Assembly: GCA_041667545.1 (NCBI GenBank)
Contig: JBAYES010000015.1
Span: forward strand, 1 to 34,823
DNA: 34,823 nt
From: SLID01 sp041667545
GTDB taxonomy: Bacteria; Omnitrophota; Gorgyraeia; Tantalellales; Tantalellaceae
Direction: 5' to 3'
Each line of letters starts with the position of its first letter. Within the stretch, counting starts at the first letter, position 1. Under the pieces are notes generated by a model, which saw only the letters and a list, made by a program, of their open reading frames with translations, made no database searches and was not told the origin of the DNA. Below, piece after piece: positions 7,180 to 15,585 of this stretch. A program made the translations under genes and the position numbers.

Positions 7180-8151
7180 TCAGCCTTTTCCGGCGCTTCC
7201 GAGAACATTGACGTTCTTGTGCTTGTACATCTTAATAAGCTCGTCACGCGCGGGCCCTAGATATTTTCTGGGGTCGAACTCTCCGGGTTTAGTGGCGAGA
7301 ACCTCCCGTATTTTAGCCGTCATCGCGAGACGACCGTCCGAATCTATGTTAATTTTGCAAACCGACGAAGCGGCCGCTTTCCTGAGCTGTTCCTCGGGAA
7401 CTCCCACCGCGTTCTCCATTGCCCCGCCGTACTTATTTATGATCTCTACATATTCCGGCATTACCGAGCTCGCCCCGTGAAGCACTATCGGGAACCCCGG
7501 GATCCTTCGTTCGACTTCTTCAAGGATATCGAACCTTAAAGGCGGGACCTCCTCTCCCGGAGAAAGCTTGAACTTGTACGCCCCGTGAGATGTCCCTATG
7601 GAAATTGCCAACGAGTCTACGCCGGTTTTCTTCACAAACTCTTCCACTTCCTCCGGTTTGGTATAATGTGTGACCTCATGGCTTACTTCGTCTTCTATGC
7701 CGGCAAGCACCCCCAGTTCCCCTTCTACGGAAACCCCGTGTTTATGAGCGTATTCCACTACTTTTCTGGTAAGGGCGATGTTATCCTCGAATGAGTGCGC
7801 GGAACCGTCTATCATTACCGAGGAGAACCCCGTCTCGATACACGAAACACAAAGTTCAAAAGTGTCGCCGTGGTCAAGATGTAAAGCTACGGGAATGGTG
7901 GACTTCGCCTCTCCAACAAGATCCATGGCTCCATGGGCCAGATGCCTCAAGAGCGTCTGGTTCGCATATTTACGCGCTCCCGAGGAAACCTGCAGTATTA
8001 CCGGAGATTGCGTTTCTATACAGGCCGCCATTATAGCCTGAAGCTGTTCAAGATTGTTGAAATTATAGCCGGGGACGGCGTATTTCCCGTCTACAGCTTT
8101 TACGTACATATCTTTCGTAGGTGTAAGCCCTAACTCCTTGTAACTGTGCAT
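7180..8151 (-). CDS. fba: Class II fructose-bisphosphate aldolase
   Basis: Zinc enzyme that splits fructose 1,6-bisphosphate into glyceraldehyde 3-phosphate and dihydroxyacetone phosphate. In 323 residues it shows VALHLDHGD (88-96) with catalytic aspartate and zinc histidine (H94), SSVMIDGS (110-117), EGELGVLAG (143-151), GTSHGAYKF (186-194) with H189, and PIVLHGASS (221-229) with H225. Length and motifs fit the type IIB aldolases. GGGAGG lies just before the ATG, and a good promoter is seen at 8205-8233. With pgi at 1783 it covers two glycolytic steps, but the genes are not in one operon. Confidence 0.97.
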   Translation of the reverse strand: MHSYKELGLTPTKDMYVKAVDGKYAVPGYNFNNLEQLQAIMAACIETQSPVILQVSSGARKYANQTLLRHLAHGAMDLVGEAKSTIPVALHLDHGDTFELCVSCIETGFSSVMIDGSAHSFEDNIALTRKVVEYAHKHGVSVEGELGVLAGIEDEVSHEVTHYTKPEEVEEFVKKTGVDSLAISIGTSHGAYKFKLSPGEEVPPLRFDILEEVERRIPGFPIVLHGASSVMPEYVEIINKYGGAMENAVGVPEEQLRKAAASSVCKINIDSDGRLAMTAKIREVLATKPGEFDPRKYLGPARDELIKMYKHKNVNVLGSAGKG

Positions 8152-8204
8152 ATAGATATCCTCCCCTTTTGTTTTTATATTCCATTACAAAACCATGAAC
8201 AGCC

Positions 8205-8233
8205 ATTCTATTTGTTTTGCTTGCATATGACAA
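8205..8233 (-). promoter_or_regulatory. Candidate sigma-70 promoter for fba
   Basis: On the minus strand, TTGTCA (8228-8233) and TAGAAT (8205-8210) are 17 bases apart. Each differs from consensus at one position. They lie about 55 bases ahead of the fba start codon. No operator is obvious. Confidence 0.6.
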
Positions 8234-8260
8234 CCTTAAAATAAAAATTTTTCCGACGTA

Positions 8261-8767
8261 TTACTTGCGGAAAGCAGTCGCCATCATAACATCAAAATCC
8301 TCAAGAAGAGCCTGCAAATCCTCTTCATGCTCAACTTCATCCTGAAGTATCTGTACTACCATATTGTATGTTACGGGATCTTTGTCTTTGGTTATTTCGA
8401 GCATTTTGTTGTATGTTGAAATGGCGCATTGCTCGCCCTTGATATTCTGCTCAAGAACAGGCTTAACAAAAGGATCCTCCGGGGCGTCGTAACCGCAGTT
8501 GGTAAGTTTGTACCAGTCTTCGGGCCTTATGGGAGGTGTCCCCCCAAGCTGTATTATTCTTGTCGTTAACATCTCCGAATGTCTCAATTCATCCGCGGAG
8601 TGCTGTACAAGCTCGGCGATCACGGCCTCCTTCATGGGACCCTTCACTATCTTGGATCCTATCCAGTACTGATAATAAGCCAGCCACTCATCCGAAAAGG
8701 CTTTGTTAAGAAGCATGATAAGTTCATTTATTTCTATGCCTATTATTGATTTTCCTTTTGTCCCCAT
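8261..8767 (-). CDS. Ferritin-like diiron protein (bacterioferritin/Dps-like family)
   Basis: A four-helix-bundle protein of 168 residues. The diiron ligands are visible in order: glutamate in SDEWLAYYQYW, then a second-helix ADELRH motif, a third-helix GEQ, and EVEHEED in the fourth helix. Members store iron or use peroxide or oxygen to oxidise it. Two cysteines lie at equivalent places to those noted in Dps-like proteins of archaea and anaerobes (NCGYDAP and GEQCA), so a DPSL/thioferritin-type assignment is possible but not proven. I chose the ATG at 8767 because GGAGG lies exactly six bases before it, while it directly touches the ATG at 8773. Confidence 0.85.
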   Translation of the reverse strand: MGTKGKSIIGIEINELIMLLNKAFSDEWLAYYQYWIGSKIVKGPMKEAVIAELVQHSADELRHSEMLTTRIIQLGGTPPIRPEDWYKLTNCGYDAPEDPFVKPVLEQNIKGEQCAISTYNKMLEITKDKDPVTYNMVVQILQDEVEHEEDLQALLEDFDVMMATAFRK

Positions 8768-8919
8768 TTTCATCCTCCTTGGTTATTGTTCATGATCCTT
8801 ATTTTCCATTACCAACCGAATACTCCGTCCCGCGATTCGTATGAAATGATACTCCAAATCCGGAAATTACACAACACTTGCGTTGTTTAAGTGGTATCAA
8901 GGATTACGGCATACGCCCG

Positions 8920-10335
8920 TCATGCCTCATACTCATATATTTTTTCCCTTACAAAAATATTCCACATATCCTCGAATACAGGAACTGAAATATAAAATAC
9001 TTCATCGAACGCGTTAGCGAAATGCCCATATTCCTTAAGCCCTTGTATAATTTCCCTTAGCGCCGGCCATCCCCACTCATCAAGTATGAAAAGAACGGCT
9101 GAGTGGGCGCTTTCGTATGCAAGGGCCAAAGAAACGGGATCACGCATATTCTCAAAGGTCTCTTCCACATCCGATAAGCTGAGCCGTACGCCCTTTTTCA
9201 AAGCGTTCTGCAAGTTCCCGAACTCTATGGGGAAATATTTCGACTGCTCATAAACAGCTATTCCCTCGTGCAGCCATATCGGGCATTTATTCTCGGTTAT
9301 AGCCGAAAGCAGCGCATGCGTGTACTCGTGTGCTATCACCCCGGTCGCTAACATATCGAGGGGTCCGCCTTTCAACGCTATCCTTATGTTTCCGTCAAAA
9401 ATACCCAGGACCGTTCCCTGTTTCAGGAAAATATCCCGAAAATCCTTTTCATCGTATATTATGATCTTTGTTCCCGGTGGAGGATAATAATCAAGATCCC
9501 GGCCCACACCATCATATACCTCTAAAAGGTGTTCCTCTAAAAGATCCGTGTCGAAACCATGTTCACCATACATTATCACTTCAAAATCCGGCGTTTTTAA
9601 CACCTTTTCTTTATCCTTGATCAGTATTTCTTTTTCGGCCCTTTCAATGCTCTCCTTGACGCTTTCATCCTCCGGTCTCAGAGAAAGAGCTTTATTCAAG
9701 TAAAAAAGGGATTTTTCCAATTCATGGATATCATAAAAAACCGACCCTAAAAACACCATGGTCTCGAATCGAGGCTTGAGGGTGTATGATGTTTTTAAAA
9801 CTAGAAGCAGCGTAGAAATGTCTTTTCTGTCCCTGGCATCAATGGACCGATTAAAGAGATAGTTGGAGATATTGGTCTTTATGGTCTTTGATCCCGAGGC
9901 CAGCATGCTTGCTATATCCAAGTCCTCGCGAGCGGAAGAAAGATCTCCCCGGAAGGATCTTTCCACCGCCCGAACACTGAGATAATAGGCCAGATCGTTC
10001 ATAACAGGCAAACTTGAAGGTATCATTTCGTAAGCCATCGCCGCTTTCTCAATGGCAAGATCGATCTCGCCGCGAGAACTCAAATACCTCGCATACCTGA
10101 GATATCCTTTGGCAAGCTCCTCACCTATTAACTCACTGTCAGAGGCTTTTTCATAGGCCTTGTGAAGATAATAGATACCCCTGTCATATTTTTCGTCTTC
10201 GAAATATCTTTCGGCCTTTCGTATATGCTCATAAAGACCGGATTTAGCCCTGGGCGCGGTATTAACAAAAACAGCTGCAAGAGCCGCTGCCACGGCAAGG
10301 CCTACAATAACGGAATTTTTTCTGCTATCCAGCAT
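8920..10335 (-). CDS. Membrane-anchored TPR protein with peptidase MA-like metalloprotease domain
   Basis: 471 residues. An N-terminal hydrophobic helix (about 9-25) anchors or exports it. Degenerate TPR-like helical repeats run to about 240 (for example SLFYLNKALSLRPEDE). The last part holds a gluzincin zinc site: HEYTH (336-340) followed by WLHEGIA with the third ligand glutamate at 357. This matches the peptidase MA-like domain family. The likely site of action is outside the cytoplasmic membrane; substrate unknown. It is followed on the same strand by the ferritin-like gene, with a 150-base gap, so they may be separate units. Upstream lies a long repeat complex. Confidence 0.87.
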   Translation of the reverse strand: MLDSRKNSVIVGLAVAAALAAVFVNTAPRAKSGLYEHIRKAERYFEDEKYDRGIYYLHKAYEKASDSELIGEELAKGYLRYARYLSSRGEIDLAIEKAAMAYEMIPSSLPVMNDLAYYLSVRAVERSFRGDLSSAREDLDIASMLASGSKTIKTNISNYLFNRSIDARDRKDISTLLLVLKTSYTLKPRFETMVFLGSVFYDIHELEKSLFYLNKALSLRPEDESVKESIERAEKEILIKDKEKVLKTPDFEVIMYGEHGFDTDLLEEHLLEVYDGVGRDLDYYPPPGTKIIIYDEKDFRDIFLKQGTVLGIFDGNIRIALKGGPLDMLATGVIAHEYTHALLSAITENKCPIWLHEGIAVYEQSKYFPIEFGNLQNALKKGVRLSLSDVEETFENMRDPVSLALAYESAHSAVLFILDEWGWPALREIIQGLKEYGHFANAFDEVFYISVPVFEDMWNIFVREKIYEYEA

Positions 10336-10484
10336 CTCTTATTTCCCCGAACAATTCGCATCGTGAACAAACGATTATAGATTTTTTGAAGCATAATAAA
10401 ACATCAAGGTAGTATACCACAAAGGCCTTGCCCGTCAAACACGCTCCATTCCGGTTTAAACATTACTTTCGGAGCATTACCGCT

Positions 10485-10528
10485 TGCAAAAGTCTGGCGT
10501 CCCTCGCAGGGAATGCCAGACTCTTGCA
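10485..10528. repeat. Short hairpin carrying a family A terminus
   Basis: TGCAAAAGTCTGGC...CCCT pairs with AGGG...GCCAGACTCTTGCA around a 3-base CGC loop, with one bulge. On the minus strand, CTGGCATTCCCTGCGAGGGA is the same string that starts the family A element at 28245. It looks like a minimal or decayed family A end that has become a simple hairpin. It could also end transcription coming from 10978. Confidence 0.6.
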
Positions 10529-10565
10529 GGCAAAGGGTATAAGATCTCCACAGTGAAGCCTACCC

Positions 10566-10975
10566 GGGACAGGTGTAGGTTCAGATCAGGGACGGGTGTA
10601 AGTTTGAATCGGGGACAGGTGTGGGATTAGATCTGGGACAGGTGTAGGAATAAATTGAGAACCGTCCCTGAACTAAACAGCAGGAAGGGTATGTGGGAGC
10701 ACTGGAGCGGATTCGCCGCCGAATAGGATAAAAATGTTCTGTCTTTCCGCTACACACACCGCGATATTGGAAATAACAGGCGAAGCAGCGAAGCGCGCAG
10801 CACATGCCCTTCCTGCTGTAAGTCAACCCGCGCACAATAATACTGCGGGGACAGGTGTGGGATCAGGTCTGGGACAGGTGTAGGTTCAGATCAGGGACGG
10901 GTGTAAGTTTGAATCTGGGACAGATGTGGGATTAGGTTTGGGACAGGTGTAGGAACAAATTGAGAACCGTCCCTG
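10566..10975. repeat. Composite repeat E copy 1: 23-bp unit arrays flanking an inverted-repeat core
   Basis: 10566-10670 and 10871-10975 are 105-base direct repeats with five differences. Each consists of four units of about 23 bases that begin GGGACAGGTGT or a near variant, and each closes with GAGAACCGTCCCTG. One extra unit (10848-10870) precedes the right array. The core, 10678-10818, has 18-base ends CAGCAGGAAGGGTATGTG / CACATGCCCTTCCTGCTG with one mismatch. The same structure recurs in the other orientation from 34619. An 84-residue frame covers the core on the minus strand, but I do not recognise it. I recall similar arrays beside REP-associated tyrosine transposases, yet none is encoded here. 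Confidence 0.8.
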
Positions 10976-10977
10976 GG

Positions 10978-12984
10978 TTACTCGGACAGGGCTATAACAA
11001 AGTTCGGGTCTATTTCAAGCCCGAGAGCTTTGGCTCTCTCAAGACTTTTCACTGCCGATACCTTGTCTCGCAGATAGTATCTTGCTATTGCCAGTGTGTA
11101 ATGAGCTTCAGCATTGCGAGGATCTATACTTATCACCTTTTCGGCATGAAAAACGGCCCCGGAGAAATCCTTTTTCTCGCACAATGCGGATGCCAGGTTA
11201 GTTCTTGCTTCGGCAAAATCGGGATCGATCCTTATAGCTTCCTCATAGGATCTTATTTCCAAAGCCTTTTCTCCCTTACAATTATATGCCAGAGCCAGAT
11301 TATAGTAAGCTTCCTTCATTTTTGGATCCAGAGATAAAGCGGCCTTGTACTGGGCTATTTCCTCGTCATATCTCCCCCGGGCCCCGTATAACGTTCCAAG
11401 ATTATAGCGGGCCCTGCTGTGCGATGGATCAAGAGCTATTACCTTTTTGTAGTTCTCTTCCGCTTTTGAAAGATCGCCGGAACGCTCGCAAGATGTCCCG
11501 AGATGATAATATGCTTCGGTATGCCCCGGATCGATCTCTATTGTTTTTTCAAGTTCTTCTTTTTCCTTTACGGCATTTCCCGTTGTCCTGTAGGCCGCGG
11601 CCAGATTGTACCTCGCTTGCGCGTATCCTGGGTCTATCTCTATGGCCCTCTTATAACAAACTATTTCTTTCTTTGTCTCTCCTTTCTCACTAAAAGCCGC
11701 CCCCAGATTTACATAAGCTCCGGCATGTAACGGATCTATCTCGATAGTTTTTATATATGACGCTATTTCGTCGTCTACACGGCCGATACCGGCATAAGCC
11801 ATAGCAAGAGCGTAATAAGCATCCGCCATATCCGGAGCTCTGTTTGTGACTTCCACGAATTCCTCAATTGCCCTGTGATAGATTTTCCCCGAGAGGTAAA
11901 CTATCCCAAGTGACATGCGCGCCCAGATGTCCGACGGGTCTATTTCCAGAACCCTTATAAGACTTCTCGTAGCCTTGCTTTTTTCTCCGGAAAAATAGTA
12001 TGAAACTCCCAGGTTATAATGAGCGTTCTTGTGGAACGGATGGGCCAAGACCACCTTTGCATAGTGCGGTATGGCCTTAGCCGGTTCGTTTATTTCAGAA
12101 TAGGCCAAAGCAAGGTTATATGAAGCTTCCGTGAAATTCTTGTTTATTCTAAGCGCCGAAACAAAACTTTGAATAGCCTTCTCGTTCCTTCCGGTGGAAG
12201 CGTAGACCATCCCGAGATTGTGATGCGCTCCCGCAAATTCCGGATCTATCGAAACAGCTATCCTGTAACATTTTTCTTCTTCCTCAACCATTCCCGCGAT
12301 ACCGTAAATGAGACCAAGATTGTTATAAGCCCTGAAAGAATCGGGATCCAGACGGATACAATTCACATAACAATCTACTTCACTGACATAATCACCCATG
12401 GCCCCATAGGCTACTCCCATGTTGTAGAACACATCAGCGTACCCGGGATCCATATCAAGGGCCTTTCTGTATTCTTCAACGGCTTCCTTATATCTACCCG
12501 TAAGCCCGTAAAAGACACCCAGATAATTATGTGTCAACGCCGTCGCCTTCCCTGTATCTATCAACTTTTCCAGGTTCTTTATTGCTTCTTCATAATCCCC
12601 CAATATCCCATGCGCCATCCCGCTATTGTGAAGGGCTTCGGTAAAATTTTTGTCCATTCTGACCGCCGCCTGAAATTCCGCAAGAGCTCCCCGAATATCC
12701 CCATCCTTAGCATAATCTATTCCTCTGGCATTTCTCACCGCAGCCAGACTCCTCCCCGCAATATCCGCATCTAAGGGTAAAAACATTCCGTCTGATATGA
12801 TATCCCCATTCAAATCTCGGACAGGTTGAGACAATCTCAACGGATCCTTTATCCTGTCCTTAAGCGCGTCCAAAGAGGACGACATTTCAAGAATTACTCC
12901 CGAAGAAGACGCATGAATAGTTGAAGCTGGAATGATCAGGGAAAAAAAAGACAAGGACAACATTAAAAAGCAACCTTTTCTCAT
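10978..12984 (-). CDS. Exported protein of about 17 tandem TPR repeats
   Basis: 668 residues. A signal peptide (about 1-25, basic start then hydrophobic run ending ASTIHA) is followed by a short linker and some 17 consecutive 34-residue tetratricopeptide repeats from about residue 86 to the end. Typical units read YNLGxxYxxxGxxxxAIxxYxxAIxIDP. No enzymatic domain is visible, so it is probably a scaffold for protein binding in the periplasm or envelope. A strong promoter (13053-13080) and an AGGGG site precede the ATG. Its stop codon lies only two bases from the end of the composite repeat, so any original terminator may have been displaced. Confidence 0.92.
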   Translation of the reverse strand: MRKGCFLMLSLSFFSLIIPASTIHASSSGVILEMSSSLDALKDRIKDPLRLSQPVRDLNGDIISDGMFLPLDADIAGRSLAAVRNARGIDYAKDGDIRGALAEFQAAVRMDKNFTEALHNSGMAHGILGDYEEAIKNLEKLIDTGKATALTHNYLGVFYGLTGRYKEAVEEYRKALDMDPGYADVFYNMGVAYGAMGDYVSEVDCYVNCIRLDPDSFRAYNNLGLIYGIAGMVEEEEKCYRIAVSIDPEFAGAHHNLGMVYASTGRNEKAIQSFVSALRINKNFTEASYNLALAYSEINEPAKAIPHYAKVVLAHPFHKNAHYNLGVSYYFSGEKSKATRSLIRVLEIDPSDIWARMSLGIVYLSGKIYHRAIEEFVEVTNRAPDMADAYYALAMAYAGIGRVDDEIASYIKTIEIDPLHAGAYVNLGAAFSEKGETKKEIVCYKRAIEIDPGYAQARYNLAAAYRTTGNAVKEKEELEKTIEIDPGHTEAYYHLGTSCERSGDLSKAEENYKKVIALDPSHSRARYNLGTLYGARGRYDEEIAQYKAALSLDPKMKEAYYNLALAYNCKGEKALEIRSYEEAIRIDPDFAEARTNLASALCEKKDFSGAVFHAEKVISIDPRNAEAHYTLAIARYYLRDKVSAVKSLERAKALGLEIDPNFVIALSE

Positions 12985-13052
12985 TCTGAACCCCTTTTGA
13001 CTGGTCGAAAGTACTTGAATTTAGCATACTTTCTGTTTTTTTACATACACAA

Positions 13053-13080
13053 AGTATACCACATCACAGAGAAAAGTCAA
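13053..13080 (-). promoter_or_regulatory. Sigma-70 promoter for the 17-TPR protein
   Basis: On the minus strand, TTGACT (13075-13080) and TATACT (13053-13058) are separated by 16 bases. This is the best promoter match I found in the window. It gives a leader of roughly 60 bases, and it shows the TPR gene need not depend on the fatty-acid operon upstream. Confidence 0.7.
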
Positions 13081-13153
13081 CATAAAAACATAGTATCTAA
13101 ATATTTTTTAAACTAACAATTCTTACAGGACTGAAAAGGAGCTTGGCTACAAT

Positions 13154-14146
13154 TTATTGCGCGGATGTAAACGTAACAGAAATGGCTTCTCTTATCTCTT
13201 CAGCCGTACAAAGAGAAAGTGTTGAAAGAGAGGGGTCGATCTTCTTAAGGAGCCCTGCAAGAACGTTGCCGGGGCCGATCTCAAGATAATCTTTCACTCC
13301 AAGCGAACTTGCCTTTACGACAGAATCCGACCAAAGTGTCCTGGAATCCAGCTGATCCGCGAGATTCTTTCTTATTTTTTCCGGATCACTGATTATTTGA
13401 GCATCGACATTACTTATGAAATCTATCGCTGGCGGGGAAAAAACTATTTCAGACAATACGGCTTTCAATTTCTCTTTGGCCTCGAACATGAGTTCCGAAT
13501 GAAAAGCTCCGCTTACTTTAAGCATTATCGTGCGCCTGGCTCCCGCGTTCTTTGCCAGGTCAGCCAGAAGCTCTATCTTACCGGCATGTCCGGAAACCAC
13601 GGTCTGGCCCGGGCAGTTTAAATTCGCTACCTGACAACCGATCCCGACACAAAGCTCCTCAACCTTTTCCAGATCAAGGCCGATTATCGATGCCATTTTC
13701 CCTTCATTCTTCCTGGAAGCTTCTTCCATGAATTCGCCCCGCTTGACAACAAATCTTAAAGCATCCTCAAAACTCAGCACTCCCGCGGCAACCAGAGAAG
13801 TAGGTTCTCCCAGACTCAGACCCATGGCAAGCGAAGCGAAGACGGCTATGTCCGCGTTAGAGAACATCTCTCTCTCCTCATTCCCTACCGGGGTGCCTTT
13901 TATTTTTTCGGCAAGAACGTTCAAAACGGCCATACTTGTCGTAAATATGGCGGGCTGGCTGTTAATAGTGGTGGAAAGCTCTTCGGGCGAACCCTCAAAA
14001 CAAAGTTTCTTTATATCTCGGCCTGTTATTTCATCAGCCCTGTCATATACCCATTTGGCGGCCGGTTCGATCTCGTAAAGGTCTTTCCCCATCCCCGGCT
14101 TCTGCGAACCCTGCCCCGGGAACAACAATCCGAACTTTCTTTCCAT
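13154..14146 (-). CDS. fabD: Malonyl-CoA:ACP transacylase
   Basis: Loads malonyl groups onto acyl carrier protein for fatty-acid elongation. 330 residues: LLFPGQGSQKPGM (7-19) is the family N-terminus, the nucleophile is S111 in GLSLGE, R136 lies in VKRGEFM, and H216 in SGAFHSE. The nucleophile elbow normally reads GHSLGEY; here the residue before serine is Leu and GEP replaces GEY. The catalytic Ser, Arg and His are all present, so activity is likely. I chose the ATG at 14146, with AAGGAG upstream; the open frame runs 14 codons further into non-homologous leader. A MITE (14176-14377) separates it from fabH. No acpP or fabG follows. Confidence 0.95.
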   Translation of the reverse strand: MERKFGLLFPGQGSQKPGMGKDLYEIEPAAKWVYDRADEITGRDIKKLCFEGSPEELSTTINSQPAIFTTSMAVLNVLAEKIKGTPVGNEEREMFSNADIAVFASLAMGLSLGEPTSLVAAGVLSFEDALRFVVKRGEFMEEASRKNEGKMASIIGLDLEKVEELCVGIGCQVANLNCPGQTVVSGHAGKIELLADLAKNAGARRTIMLKVSGAFHSELMFEAKEKLKAVLSEIVFSPPAIDFISNVDAQIISDPEKIRKNLADQLDSRTLWSDSVVKASSLGVKDYLEIGPGNVLAGLLKKIDPSLSTLSLCTAEEIREAISVTFTSAQ

Positions 14147-14175
14147 CTCTTCGACTCCTTTTTTTCGCCAATTAT

Positions 14176-14377
14176 TAGAGTTCTGCAAAATGGACTTTTA
14201 TACCGTCTTTGCGAGGAACGGACGAAGTGAGTGACGAAGCCCTTCGCTTCGCTCAGGATTTCGTCCTAAGTATGGTTGAAGGCCGAAGCGATCCCAATAA
14301 ATATAATATTTTGTAAGATTGCTTCGGCCGCTTTGCTCCCTCGCAACGACGTTAAAACGACATTTTGCAGAACCCTA
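14176..14377. mobile_element. MITE-like element, family D copy 2 (202 bp) with 11-bp target duplication
   Basis: The termini TAGAGTTCTGCAAAATG and (inverse) TAGGGTTCTGCAAAATG match at 16 of 17 positions. The element is bounded by identical TCGCCAATTAT at 14165-14175 and 14378-14388, an 11-base target duplication. It contains no convincing gene. It is inserted in the fabH-fabD gap, about 30 bases upstream of the fabD start codon, leaving the fabD ribosome site intact. Confidence 0.87.
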
Positions 14378-14515
14378 TCGCCAATTATAAGTTGTAGGAC
14401 ACACTACCAAAGTGGTTCTCTGTGTTCCGTCCAGGGAGAATCCACACCGGGCGAACCCCGCCCTATAGTAGCAATTAAATTAACAACATAAATGCTGCGT
14501 TAAATTGAAACGGGA

Positions 14516-15496
14516 TCACCATTCGATCACAAGAGCTCCCCAGGTAAGGCCTCCCCCGAAAGCATCCATCAGTATCTTATCGCCCTTTTTTATCCTTCCT
14601 TCTTCGACCGCCTCGGTAAGAGCTACGGCGCTGGAAGCGGCAGACATATTGCCGTATTTTTCTATGTTAAGATAGACTTTTTTCGCGGGATCAACACCCA
14701 TCCTTTTGGCAAGGGCATTCAGTATCCGTATATTTGCCTGGTGAGGGATAATGATATCTATATCGTCGCCTTTCATCCCCAAAGGTTCCGTAACAGCAAG
14801 AGCCGCGTCCGCCATTATCTTTACGGCATGCTTGAAAAGAACATTCCCCTCCATTTTTATGGTATGCAGTTTATTCTCCACTGTCATGAAAGAAGCCGGC
14901 ATTCTTGAGCCCCCCGCGGGAAGCTGTAGAAGATCTCCCTTGCTGCCGTCCGCTCCAAGGTGGGCGCCCATTATCCCTCCCCTGTCAACCTGACCAAGGA
15001 TCGCCGCCCCCGCCCCGTCACCGAAAAGTACACATGTGGAACGATCTTCCCAATCCGTCACCGACGATAACTTTTCCGACGCTATAACGAGAGCATTTTT
15101 ATACATCCCTCCTCTTATGAACTGATCGGCTATGGCCAGACCATAAACATATCCGGAGCATGCCACCGAAACGTCAAACGCGGGAATATTACCGGCGCCG
15201 AGCTTATGCTGCACCTGGCAAGCGGTAGAGGGGAAGAACATATCCGGGGTTATCGTGGCAACTATTATTATCCCTATATCGGAAGGCTGCATTCCGGCAT
15301 TCGCAAGCGCGCTTTTCGCCGCTTTTACGGCCATATCGCTCGTTGCCTCGTTATCGGCCGCTATCCGTCTTTCTTTTATTCCTGTCCTGGTAAATATCCA
15401 CTCATCAGTTGTATCTACCATTTTCTCAAGATCAGCATTGGTCAAAACATTTTCCGGGAGATATTTGCCTACTCCCAAAATTCCGGTCCTCTTCAA
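14516..15496 (-). CDS. fabH: 3-oxoacyl-ACP synthase III
   Basis: Condenses acetyl-CoA (or another acyl-CoA) with malonyl-ACP to start fatty-acid synthesis. With 326 residues it has the triad Cys113 (SVACSGYVYG), His252 (IIPHQANIRI) and Asn283 (YGNMSAASS), plus the C-terminal GGGLTWGA. The start deserves note: homology begins at TGILGVGKYLPE, and a TTG at 15496 preceded by GGAG at five bases fits both length and start context. The upstream ATG (15553) would add 19 residues unlike the family. It follows plsX closely, as usual in plsX-fabH-fabD operons. Confidence 0.96.
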   Translation of the reverse strand: MKRTGILGVGKYLPENVLTNADLEKMVDTTDEWIFTRTGIKERRIAADNEATSDMAVKAAKSALANAGMQPSDIGIIIVATITPDMFFPSTACQVQHKLGAGNIPAFDVSVACSGYVYGLAIADQFIRGGMYKNALVIASEKLSSVTDWEDRSTCVLFGDGAGAAILGQVDRGGIMGAHLGADGSKGDLLQLPAGGSRMPASFMTVENKLHTIKMEGNVLFKHAVKIMADAALAVTEPLGMKGDDIDIIIPHQANIRILNALAKRMGVDPAKKVYLNIEKYGNMSAASSAVALTEAVEEGRIKKGDKILMDAFGGGLTWGALVIEW

Positions 15497-15585
15497 TTTT
15501 TCTCCTTTTATTGCCGTTTTCAACACCTGTTTGACGGCCCGTTGAACTAACACATAACGTAAATACGATAAAAAGAACCGCTGTC

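Noticed and set aside
10566..10975. Possible CRISPR array
   Set aside because: Repeat period is about 23 bases with no separate unique spacers, the 105-base blocks are duplicated, and no cas gene is near.
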